Shown here: positions 46,260 through 56,632 of the stretch, piece by piece | Layout of the letters: each line of letters opens with the position of its first letter | Position numbering within the stretch: position 1 is the stretch's first letter | From: Tieghemostelium lacteum | Taxonomy: Eukaryota; Evosea; Eumycetozoa; Dictyosteliales; Raperosteliaceae | Length of the DNA: 64,000 nt | Assembly: GCA_001606155.1 (NCBI GenBank) | Contig: LODT01000004.1 | Coordinates: forward strand, 930,001-994,000 | Direction: 5' to 3' | The notes under the pieces: generated by a model | What the model saw: the letters and a program-made list of their open reading frames with translations, nothing else | Told to the model about the DNA's origin: nothing | Databases searched by the model: none | Translations under genes and position numbers: made by a program

Positions 46260-46636
46260 TTCTAATTATTTATTCTTTTATTCAAGTTTTATTTAAACTG
46301 TTTATTGAATTGATATATTTAAAAACTAAATTTGAACAACTATTTATACTCCATAAAATAATTCTTTGAATTTACATACATAAATGATGAGTAATGGTTA
46401 GAGTTTAATAAATATAATTTTACAAATAAATTTATTTCTTATCTATAAAATGTTTTAACAGATATTAATGTTATTTATAAAAAGAAAAGAATGGTGTTAC
46501 ATTTGTATGACAATAAAAATGGCGTTACTATAAATTTAAATTGATAAAAGTGAATATATATGTAATCCATATCAATCAATGTAATATTCAATATAAGTTT
46601 TTACAGTTTTTTGAAAATAGGTTAGTAATTTTGATG
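46260..46636. other. intergenic spacer
   Basis: Promoter of the CBM49 gene and boundary to the accessory block. Nothing else seen. Confidence 0.45.
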
Positions 46637-48060
46637 TCAGAGATTTTTCAAATGAATACCATTTCGAATGAAATAAATATAGGCATGTAAATTAATTTCA
46701 ATAGGGCACATTTGAAATGGTTCTTGTATCATTTTACAAACCATATCTTTAATTTTGTCAAAATCTCTGTCATAGGAATAATTTTGTAAAATTATACACT
46801 GTAGTGAATCTGACTGGTGCAAATGTTTCAGTATATACAGATGGTTTTTAAATGGATTAACACATAGTGTAACCAAGGAAGGTAATTTAGAGAGTGTAAT
46901 TGACAAGTCTGTAGTAGTATACTGAAATGAAGTTGTACTATAGTCTAGAGTTATATTCAATGTTAGGTGTGTTAGTGTTTTGTTGCTTGAAGAAACGTAT
47001 AAACAGGTTTAAACAACAAATTCTCATTACTACTTTCACGTAACACCAGTGTTTCTATAGTTGACTGATATTGTGAATGTTCACTTGCAAGGTATGGTTC
47101 AATTAGATGAACCAGACCTAAAACTGTTAAATTTTTAACATGATGAAATTCTAATGACTTATTTTGGTTTTCTTGTAATGTCATACTCTGTGGAGTAGGT
47201 AATTTACAAGTTATTGTCAAACTCTTCAGTTTAGGTTTACAATTGACCAGTTCCATTAAAACTAGCATCTCAGTTTTAGTGGTTACTTGACATTTTAATC
47301 TACCAAATTTACGCATTTCTCAATGAGTAAGAAGGCTTCTTGTGTAGTTTGGTGAGTGGTAATGGTTAGTGTTGTCAAAGACTCTGCCTGACCCATCATA
47401 GCATCTAATATAAGATCATCTGTAACTGTTTGAATTTGTAATGAATCTAGTTGATTTGGTTTGTATTTTGAAAGGAATTGGTTTAATTCCAAAGCCATGT
47501 TTTCATTAATTTCATCGTGGCTCAAAACAAAAATGCTAAGACCTCTGAGAGTATGTTCTATTCTCTTCAGTAGACCATTGAGATAAGGTATGTTAAAATG
47601 TGCAATTTCAATATCCAGTTTTTCAACCATTGGAAATTCATTTGCCTCATTAACATTACAATGACGGAAATTTCTAAATCTATAACTCTTTAGATTTGGA
47701 AACTGTGACTCTGTTATAATGTTATATTTTACACAGGAATGATGTAGATGTTGTACATGTTCTGATATTTTTAAAAAATGAATCCAAGGTGCATTGGTGA
47801 ATATTAGCGTATTCATGTAAATTTCTAATAATTTTTATAGGACAGTATTCCCTACTAATATAATGAACAATCTCATCAAAATTCACTGTAAAATTAAATT
47901 TTCTATTTAAATATCAGTAATAAAGATGAATATTATATACAATTCAATATAAACGCTGAATCTCTGAATTTATCAAAATGATTTGAAACATGTTTATATA
48001 AATGTTTACAAATCAATCCTTGCGTTAATTTAAATGGTGTAAAATAGCAATTCAAATGAA
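46637..48060 (-). pseudogene. F-box-like/LRR-like family copy, frameshifted
   Basis: Family sequence is recognisable from an N-terminal block (CYFTPFKLTQGLICKHLYKHV near 48050-47990) through LRR-like units (LKSYRFRNFRH, ESLTTLTITT, NKTLTHLTLNIT) to the C-terminal end (YFIRNGIHLKNL). The frame changes near 47820, at 47300-47316 and near 46970. Aligning with the 49.1-50.7 kb copy, each switch is in the middle of a conserved stretch and lacks splice signals. The start Met is not seen. A decayed family member or, less likely, several assembly errors. Confidence 0.65.
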
Positions 48061-48205
48061 ACATGGAAATAACGAAGATGCTGAGGAATTATGGGATTTG
48101 ATATGCGATTTAAATATTACACATTTCATACCCTATTTTAAGACGTTTGACAAATAAACTCGAAAAAAAAATCAAGTACTCTCTCTACATAAGAAGGAAG
48201 AGGAA

Positions 48206-48290
48206 GACAAAGATGTAATCTGTTGAAAAGCTACACACCACCGCAAAAAAGCACAACACAAACTCGTGGATACAGATGCTAGCAATATAG
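48206..48290 (+). pseudogene. remnant of the coiled-coil gene 3' end, inverted
   Basis: The strand reads LLKSYTPP, then a short insertion, TRGYRC and a stop at 48280-48282. This mirrors LLKNYTPRTREYRH-stop of the 51106-52014 gene, with matching DNA through and just past the stop (CTACACACCAC, ACTCGTG, ATACAGA, CTAGCAA). It lies on the opposite strand, about 2.8 kb from that gene. Only the end is preserved; no open reading frame leads into it. Confidence 0.6.
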
Positions 48291-48320
48291 GGAAATAAAA
48301 AACTCTGTACATATTTTATT

Positions 48321-48755
48321 TTATTTCTCTTCTTTCACCTCTCTAGATTCCCTTTTTTTAACAGTCATAACTATTCTTTCATTCCCCATAAAAATGGTTA
48401 GTTTACAGTTGCGGATTCTGTTGTACTGCTCTTCAGTTGCATCTTCATTGAGTATAAGTTCATCTCCTATTTTTTTAAAAATAATATGTTTCTCTACAAG
48501 CTCTATGTTACGATTCATTCCTAAAGATTCATCAATGTAATTGAAAAAATCAATAAAATATAGAGGGGGTCTACCAAATTCCTTGTCAAATTTTAGGGAC
48601 TGGTAAAAAAATACATAGGTATCAACATATGTTTTCACATCTTCTATTTTTTTAACTAACCAATCCCTTTGCTCTTCATCAAAATCTTCTGCTAACGCAT
48701 TATCAAACCCTAGCCTATCAAAAGCATCATTAATATTTATATTACCTATCCCCAT
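48321..48755 (-). CDS. unrecognised 144-aa protein
   Basis: ATG 48755 opens an acidic, helical-looking product: DFDEEQRDWLVKKIEDVKTY, then FFNYIDESLGMNRNIELVEKH and a beta-like CKLTIFMGNERIVMTVKKRE, ending in charged residues. Base composition is slightly less A+T-rich than the LRR-like genes around it. It sits 30 bp from the inverted remnant, so it may have moved with it. No family recognised. Confidence 0.5.
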   Translation of the reverse strand: MGIGNININDAFDRLGFDNALAEDFDEEQRDWLVKKIEDVKTYVDTYVFFYQSLKFDKEFGRPPLYFIDFFNYIDESLGMNRNIELVEKHIIFKKIGDELILNEDATEEQYNRIRNCKLTIFMGNERIVMTVKKRESREVKEEK

Positions 48756-49120
48756 GTGTAACAAAAAATAAATATTAAAAAAAAAACAAAATATTATGAA
48801 TCCACTAGTGGAAGTTGGTTTTGATGTTGCTGTGTTTCAATCATTTTTATTCAGCAAAATAAAAATATTTTAAATAAATTATATTTAAAAATTAATTTTC
48901 TGAAATTTATCTACTAATCTAACAAATGAATAAACTGCAAAAGAACTAATTTTACAAAGTTACTGAATAGACATTGAATCAACTAATAAAAGGATTATTT
49001 CATAGAATGAGAACCAAATAATTTTTAAATAAGAATATTATGTACAAATACATTTTATTGTAGTGGACTTACAACAAACTGAAAAGTTGATATATGAAAA
49101 TGAAAAAGAGGAATAGGTGT
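48756..49120. other. intergenic spacer
   Basis: AT-rich, no feature supported. Confidence 0.4.
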
Positions 49121-50679
49121 TTATTTTTGACTCCAATAATTATAGAGGTTATTGAATTTTTTTCTAAAATAGGAAATTAATTTTGATTTGGCAGAAAGAG
49201 GTTCAAAATTTATACCATTTCTGTAATATCTACAAATGCCATTGGTGGTATAGAGTTTAAAAGGATATTTTATCATGGCAATATCAGTATCTTTAAGTGG
49301 TTCCTCGGATCTTGTAAACATACTTAATATTTCTAAAGTGATAAACTGCAGTGTTTCTGATTTATCTAGATATTTTAGAATATTTGGATGACCTTTATAT
49401 GTGTTTAAACATAGTATTTTTAAAGATGGGTGTTTATATAGTATCATTGACAACTGTTCATAGTGATCTGAATCACCATTGTTATAGAATTTTACACTAA
49501 TATTCAGCTCTGTTAAAGAATGGTTATTTTGTAGATATTGTATAAATGCAGGATACAAATTATTATTTTTACTGTGATAACCAAATTCTGGGTTATCCAA
49601 ACTCAATATCTTTAGTTGGTTTCTGTTGATGTCAGTTTGGAAATATGGTATTAAAATTTCAATGTTACCAGTTGCTGATAGATCCTCAATGTACTTGAAA
49701 TATAGTTGGTATATTTCATATTGTTTTTCCACTTGGGAAATGACTAGATATAGATTTAGTTGAGTTAGGTTAGGGTTACAGTTGATTAGGTTCATTAGAG
49801 TTTTCATTTCACCAGTGGTGGTAATAGAACATTTTAATGATTTTAACTGATGGCATTCTTGAATGAGATGGAATGCTTGTTCTATTTGTACATGGTTTCG
49901 TGTATTTAGTGAGGTTAATGATTGGGTTTGGTTCATTAACATACTGTAACTTTGAATACCTATACTGGAATAAACAAAACAGGTTTCAAGTTGATTGGTC
50001 TTGTAAGTTGACAGATATTCACTCAATTCACTGGGATTTAAAATGTTGTTAAAACAAGAATCTACAGTATTAAATTCAATAGACAATTGTTTTACTGTTG
50101 GTTCAATTCTTTTTAATAGTTCAATTAGAGATTGGTTAGGGTGAGATATTCTTAAAACTAGACACTCTACCATTGGAAATTGATCTATAAATGATGTATT
50201 AAATTTTCCAATAATATAAATCTCACATTTCTTTAAATTGGGGAACTGTGATGATGTTATACTAAAAACATTATCATCTCTCTGCTGATATAAAATCTTT
50301 AGAGATTCTACATGTTCAGTTACTCTAAATAATATATTTTGATTGCAATGTGTTGTTTCATGCGTGTTCACACAAACTAATTCTCTAATGTTTTTTAATA
50401 AACACAGACTTGTGTCTAAATGATTAGCACAAATTTCAACATATTTTGATGTTAATGGAAAACTATATATAATACAAGTGTTATTACATTGATATGTCAG
50501 TATTATGTGCCAACCTACTTTTTCTCCAATCTAGTTGCCAAATTACTTGAGATGTAGTTAAATAAATTCTTATTTATCAAGGCAAGAGTAAGTTTATATT
50601 TAAATGGTGTATAACTGCAATACCATATTTCTTTAATTATTAACTGTATGATATAATATGGCAAGGATGGTGTGTTCAT
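49121..50679 (-). CDS. F-box-like/LRR-like dictyostelid family protein, copy 3
   Basis: Exons 50679-50519 and 50462-49121 join in phase 2 (GTAGGT...TATAG) to give 500 aa. Exon 1 encodes the family N-terminus MNTPSLPYYIIQLIIKEIWY then TPFKYKLTLALINKNLFNYIS, an F-box-like helical set. LRR-like repeats follow (FPNLKKCEIYI, LTQLNLYLV, LTELNISVKF, LKILCLNT) and the shared C-terminal YYRNGINFEPL. Closest relative by eye is the 53.1 kb copy. Function unknown. Confidence 0.78.
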
Positions 50680-51105
50680 GAAAAATACTTTCACTTTTCA
50701 AAAAAAAAATCGTAAACACCTCACATTCACAATATCTGTGTTGGTGACCATTTTTTCATATTTTTTATACTATTGTTGCAAGAAGAGTATAACAATACAT
50801 ATTTAGAATAAAAAAAATTACATTGAAATTGGCGTAGTTTAAGTTTATTAAAACTTTTGTTTTAGATCTATTTACATTTTTATAATAAAAGTTCATTAAA
50901 GAGTCATTTGTTATTGAATACGTTTTTTGAGATTTTTCAATAATAATCTAAACTATTCAGAAAATTAAGAATCTCACATGGATATAAAGCTAACAATTTC
51001 CCTAATGGAGAGCTAGAATACAAAGATACCTCTGTCTGAAACAGAATCAGACACCCAACATTAAACACCAACTTTCATAATCATTCAACAATATGTCCCT
51101 GCTTG
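50680..51105. other. intergenic spacer
   Basis: Promoter of the LRR-like copy and 3' flank of the coiled-coil gene. The segment 50980-51105 is less A+T-rich and may belong to the same mobile or duplicated block as the coiled-coil gene. No ORF supported. Confidence 0.4.
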
Positions 51106-52014
51106 CTAGTGTCTGTATTCACGAGTTCGTGGTGTGTAGTTTTTCAATAGATTACATAACACTTTTGATATATTTTTGTCATGATATTCAGTAAAACCCT
51201 CGATATTTTCCTCTAGTTTTGTTATGGTCTCGGTTACACTGAGTTTTGAATAGGGTTTTGTTGGATGCACAATTTCGTTACAACGGCTATTTAGCTCGTG
51301 CATTTCTTTAAAATCCACTCTATGTTGGTTCCATGCTGTATCATCTGCGTCTATGTCTTTTGCGTAGGAGGTACTAAACAGACTGAATGATGTGTATTTG
51401 TTTGGATCTTTTGTTTTCATCAGTGGGAACAGATAGTATTCCAAGTAGAATTTAGAGAGATCAGATGCATATACGAATCGTGCTACTTCGGCATTCTGTA
51501 TAATTGTATTGTTCTTGATCATATCTCTGAGATCTTCTATGTCATCGGTATTCTTCTTTAATATGTTTTTTAGTTCTGAATTTTCTTTTTTGAGTTCTAT
51601 TTTGTCATTCTGCAGCTCCTTTATCTCTTTTTTGAGATATGTATTCGCATCCTGCAGCGCGTTTATCTCTTTTTTGAGATTTGTATTCGCATTGTTCAAC
51701 TTGTTTTGTGCATGTTCATGTTGTTTTTCTTTTCTGTCTATTTCATTCATTAGGTTTAGAAGTTGTTGGTTGTGTACTAATTCTTTGAGATTGAGAACCT
51801 CAACCTGGCCTGTGAGGTTTTTGACACTATCGCCTAAATCTTCACTGAGTTGCTCTAACTGTTGAATTCTCTCCTCAAGATTGTTAATGGATTTAATTTT
51901 TTCATTGAACTCAATCTCCTCTGCAACAAATACTTCGGAGTATTCCTCAAGATCATCATCAGAGAGATCCTTTTTTTCTATGTTTTTTCTGTTATTATTA
52001 TTACTATCGTTCAT
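51106..52014 (-). CDS. coiled-coil protein with HEPN-like C-terminal motif
   Basis: 302 aa from ATG 52014. An acidic N-terminus leads to a heptad coiled coil over ~40-175 with two internal near-repeats (INALQDANTYLKKEIKELQN, preceded by NANTNLKKE). The C-terminal ~130 residues are globular and helical (FVYASDLSKFYLEYYLFPLM, FKEMHELNSRCNEIVHP, FTEYHDKNISKVLCNLLKNY). NSRCNEIVHP has the R-x5-H spacing and His-Pro context seen in many HEPN RNase domains, so a HEPN-like fold is proposed but unproven. It has a broken relative nearby at 48.2 kb. Confidence 0.6.
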   Translation of the reverse strand: MNDSNNNNRKNIEKKDLSDDDLEEYSEVFVAEEIEFNEKIKSINNLEERIQQLEQLSEDLGDSVKNLTGQVEVLNLKELVHNQQLLNLMNEIDRKEKQHEHAQNKLNNANTNLKKEINALQDANTYLKKEIKELQNDKIELKKENSELKNILKKNTDDIEDLRDMIKNNTIIQNAEVARFVYASDLSKFYLEYYLFPLMKTKDPNKYTSFSLFSTSYAKDIDADDTAWNQHRVDFKEMHELNSRCNEIVHPTKPYSKLSVTETITKLEENIEGFTEYHDKNISKVLCNLLKNYTPRTREYRH

Positions 52015-52361
52015 TCTCTGTTTGAATAACAAGTGTTTTTTAAAAAATAAAATAAAAGTGTATTGAAATTGAAAAAAAATAAAAACCATAAAGGTTCCTC
52101 ATCTGGCTCTTTGGTGTTAATCTGATACTTTCAAAAACTTGGTTGGACTCCATATTAAAACACAAAAATAAATAAATTTTTTCATTTTTTAAAAAAAAAA
52201 AAGACAACTTGCCGCAATTAAAAAGATATATTACTTAAAAAAAATAATTTTTCTAATTTAAAGACTTGAAAGGGGTGTGGAGATTAAAATGATATTATTC
52301 CAAATTAGCATAAAGCCGGAGGTATAATATAGAGGTAGTGTTTATTAGTGATTTGGATGAA
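52015..52361. other. intergenic spacer
   Basis: AT-rich with short A-runs; no feature supported. Confidence 0.4.
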
Positions 52362-52634
52362 TTATGGTTTTGAAATTGGATTAATAGGGGTAGGAGTATC
52401 TAAGACACCAGGAAAATTTCTAATTTGTTTAATGAACTGTGCTTCAACTTCCTGTACATGTTGTAATTCTCTATTGATCCCTTGTACTGTGTGAATTAGG
52501 TCTTGATGACTTTTATCAATTTCAGTGTGCCATGGATATAGGACTAATATTTGGAAACCTAATGCTGAGGTGGCAACACCCAAGCTAATGAGTGGAAGGT
52601 TTAATGCTAATTTTGGAAATTTGGAAAGAACCAT
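52362..52634 (-). CDS. small single-pass membrane protein
   Basis: 90 aa: a hydrophobic helix (PLISLGVATSALGFQILVLYPW) near the N-terminus, then a predicted coiled coil (KSHQDLIHTVQGINRELQHVQEVE) and a Pro-rich end. The size and layout resemble mitochondrial inner-membrane accessory or assembly factors, but I cannot assign a family. Well isolated, with good ATG context. Confidence 0.6.
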   Translation of the reverse strand: MVLSKFPKLALNLPLISLGVATSALGFQILVLYPWHTEIDKSHQDLIHTVQGINRELQHVQEVEAQFIKQIRNFPGVLDTPTPINPISKP

Positions 52635-53052
52635 TTTAAATGTTATATTATTTATATTACAGATAATGGTAAATGAATGATGTTGGAGGGGAATTGGGGG
52701 GAAGAGTGATAAATAATTTGATTAGTGTAAAATAGTGTTTATTGCTTCTTTCTAAAGATATCGGTATCTCTTTCTTTTCATAATATAATATAAAAAAAAA
52801 GAAATATATATAACTTAAAAAAAAAAAGGTACCTAAAACAAAATGTGATTATGTATCTCTATTTATCACTTTCAGACTTGGGTTATTATTAATTTGAAAT
52901 CTTTTAGAAAAATTTTTTTTTTTTTACATCAACCCACAAAAGAAATCCCAATGAAAATTAATTAATTACACCACTCTCAAAAAGATTGACAAGATAAGTT
53001 GAACAGACACCATTTAATTAATTTACTTTGTTGTATAATACATAGTGGGTGT
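52635..53052. other. intergenic spacer
   Basis: AT-rich promoter-type DNA with T- and A-runs. No feature supported. Confidence 0.4.
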
Positions 53053-54637
53053 TTATTCTGAATAGTATTTATTTAGACTATTCATTAGTTTTTTTAGGTA
53101 GTCAGTTATTATAGTAGATGTTGGAACAGGGTCATAGTGAATACCATTTCTAAAGAACATTATATTATAAGGTTCTTTTGATAGCTCTGGAACCAATTGA
53201 AAAGGTAGATTGATTAGTGCTTGTTTTTTGTTTGATAATCTTGATACTTTAATGTCGATAAACTGCAGAGACATTGATTTATCAAGATGTTTGAGTATAT
53301 CAATGGCTTTCTGTTCTGGACACACAGAGAGATAGGTCAGTGATGGGTGATTCGATAACATCATTGAAAAGTTTTCAAAATAGCCTGCAATAGTATTGAA
53401 CCTGAATTCTATATCCAAGGATGTCAGTGAATGATTAGTCGATAAAAACTGATCCAAAGCACCATGATACTGGTAAATGTTTTGCAAAATCAGTGTTTTT
53501 AATGTACATTTTGAACTGTCAGTCATAAAGTACTGTTCCATTAATTTACTATTGATTCTGATTGATAATGTCTCCAAATTAACTTCAGGCCATTTTTGAA
53601 GTAAAGGTGTTACATTTGCACCACGTGTACCACCACTAAAAACATTTAAATTAGTAAGTGTAGGATGTATAGCTAGTAAATTGGCAAATTTGTTGACCAT
53701 CTGGTAGTTGTGAATAGAGGTAGTGATTGATTTTAATTGATTACAATTTTTAATGAGTTCTAAAATTTCAGTTTCTGATAGATACCTATTCGATTGCAAA
53801 TTAGTTAGAGATCCACACTGATTTCTTAGGGATCTGTAGACATACTGTGGTGTTTGTAGTAATAGGTACATGCTTTTCAGTCCATTTGGTTTATAAGCTG
53901 ACAGAAGTTCACCGAGTTCATGTGAGACTGGTGCAGCAATATTTGAGAAATTGAATTGATCTATAGTAATCGATAGATTTTCTATTGTAGGTTCAATAAT
54001 CTTTAGAATTTTAATCAAATGAGGAATTGCTGATCCTATTAAATCAATTTCTAGAGTGTGAATCATTGGAAAACTTGAAAACAAATTATTCATATGTTGA
54101 CTATAATTAAAATGTAAGATCCTACATTTTTTAACATTGGGATAGGTATCAGAACTGAATGTCATGAAAGTATAACCATTTAGCATTGAATTATATGTGC
54201 TTAACTGTAGTTCCTCAATTGATCTTGTTATTCTATTGATTTTATCATTTGTAACATAACCAGGGTAACAGTATGCTGTTTTCAATTTCTTAACCTCTTT
54301 GAAGATACACCATGGATTAGTTAAGTGACTATAAATGTTTTCAATCTCTTTTTGGTGTAATTTCTTTATATGATCAAACATATCGGTTTCATATATTCTA
54401 TAAATATTAATTAATAACATTCGCTTAACTTTAAAGTTTGATCAATATATACTCATCTAAATTTATATGTGCATAAATTAATTTACTTGACACATAGCTA
54501 AATACTGATTTTGATATTCTACCTAAACTCAATTTATATTTTAAAGGAATAAATGTACAATCTAATATATCTTTTAAGATTAGTTTTATCAGATAAATTG
54601 GGAATTCAATCATCTGATTTTTAAAAAAACTAAACAT
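53053..54637 (-). CDS. F-box-like/LRR-like dictyostelid family protein, copy 4
   Basis: Exons 54637-54453 and 54397-53053 join in phase 2 to give 509 aa. The N-terminus (IEFPIYLIKLILKDIL, PLKYKLSLGRISKSVFSYVS) matches the other copies, and the intron sits at the same place as in the 49.1 kb copy. LRR-like units follow (FPMIHTLEIDL, LTNLNVFSGG, LTSLDIEFRF, LTYLSVCPE), then the family end FFRNGIHYDPVP. The junction restores NLDEIYETDMFDHIKK. Confidence 0.78.
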
Positions 54638-54933
54638 TTATTCCAAAAAATTTCAAGTTCCAACCAGATTATGACTTCTTTTTCTTCTTTTCTATCCAAT
54701 GTACCATATATAACTCATCTCTAGAAGTGAGGGTTCTTATAATTATTTTATCATATCGAGATTACATAATTAGTTGTAAGACTGTGGATAACACCATGTC
54801 TAACAATTAGTATTGTCATTGATGTATTTTCTCTGAAAAATCCCATTAGTAGTACAAAACAAGGGATTTGAAGGGATAATAAAAATATTTAATTTATTTA
54901 CTCATTTATACATTTTTATTTTTTCATTCAACA

Positions 54934-56565
54934 ATGAATACAAATAAAAATCAAAAAAGAAAAAGGTTTGTCGATGATTTTATATCTTTCAAAAAGTATA
55001 AATCATTGGAGAAAACTAATATTCTGAAAGGTAAATAACAATAATCACAAACAAAATAAATTAAATAAATACTTACACTAACTTAGATGTTCAAAGGTTT
55101 TGGGAAGAATTAAATAGAGTAAAAGTAAATTATTTTAATATACTTAAACTTCCAGATGATGTTTTTTTTTTAGGTAACGGGGTAAAAGGTAATAAATTAT
55201 ACATCAGAGAGAGTTACACTATATTAAAAGATCAAATATTTGGTGGATTTAAAAAATATGAAGATAGCAACGATGGAACAAACAAAAATGCCTTTTTAAT
55301 AACAGGAAATCCTGGTATTGGTAAATCTATGTTTCTCTATTATATAATGCACATAATTTCTCTCACCAAATCACCAATTGTTGTGTACAGTTGTCATTCT
55401 ATTGATCCAAGTAGTTACTTTCTCTTTGCCTATGATGAAGATGATAACCCAATTGTTGACGAGGGTGACTTAAGTAGATTCTCAGGATTATTAAATACAA
55501 AAGATGTATATTTTTTGGTTGATTCTAAAGATGTTACAAACAAGGTAGCCAAAACAATCATAGTTTCATATCCAAATCCTAGTATCTATAAAGAATTTAT
55601 GAAGGACAGAGGCACTGTAAAAAGATACATGCCAATATGGGATAAGAATGAGCTTGATGTTGTCAGGCCTTTATTGTATCCATATGTAAAACAGGTATGA
55701 TTAATATAGATATAATTAACAACTAATCTTACTAACATTTAATACATTGAAGGAAATTCTTGATGAGCTTTGGACAAAATGGGGTGGAATACCTAGATTT
55801 GTTTTAGAGATTGCAAATGACAATCTAAAGCAACACTCCATTAAGAGGTCAATTTTATCAGTAGATTTTAACTTGTGTGCCCAAAGTGTTTTTGAAGAGG
55901 ATCCGCAAGCAACAGATAGTCACAATGTATTCCAAATAATACCATATGAAAGAGTTGGTTTTGAAAAGTATTCAATGATGAAATTGCACTTCTCCTCTAA
56001 ATATGTCGCACAAAAAGTAACCCAAATTAATCAAGGGTTTAGAATGGAGCAAATAATATCAGGGTTGGAAAAACCATACTTTCTTCATTCTCCAATTGGT
56101 GGTTCTTTTTTTGAAAGTATTGTTCATACAAGACTCCAGAAAGGTGGTACCTTTACAAGAAGAAATCTCCAAACTGGAATAGAAGATTCTATTACTATTG
56201 ACAAGCCCATATCTTCATCATTTATCAAGTCAATCATTTCAATTGAGCTTGCCCCAAATGGACATTATCTAATTCCAAGTTTTTCCAACCCCTCTGTAGT
56301 TGACAGTTTAATCAAACCCAATCAATTATTTCAAGTCACAGTCTCACCAACACACCCCACTTTGATGCAAGAACTCTCAAACATTATAGAACAACTCAAA
56401 AATCCTCATGTTGTTGATCTCTATTTTGTCGTACCTAAAGATCAATATAGTGATTTCAAACAACAAAATTATCTCACAAACACCAATACCTTTGCGACTG
56501 AACTGTCAAAAGAAGTTCAAGCTGTCACACAATATGTCCTCCTTTTTCCTGTTTCTGAAAATTGA
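54934..56565 (+). CDS. Crinkler/RHS-like P-loop NTPase
   Basis: Three exons, 54934-55030, 55087-55694 and 55753-56565 (phases 1 and 0), give 505 aa. A basic N-terminus leads to YFNILKLPDD, then VKGNKLYIRESY. The NTPase core has Walker A ITGNPGIGKSMFLYY, a hydrophobic strand with KDVYFLVDS as Walker B-like motif, and an IPRFVLEIA helix. This order recalls the NTPase modules of Crinkler effectors and trypanosome RHS proteins. The C-terminal ~200 residues (LQKGGTFTRRNLQTG) form a domain I cannot name. The gene looks whole. Family assignment is by motif only. Confidence 0.6.
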
Positions 56566-56632
56566 AAGATTTTTAAAATAATGCCAAAAAACTCATCTTT
56601 TCAAAAGTCTCATTTAAAATTCAACCCACACA

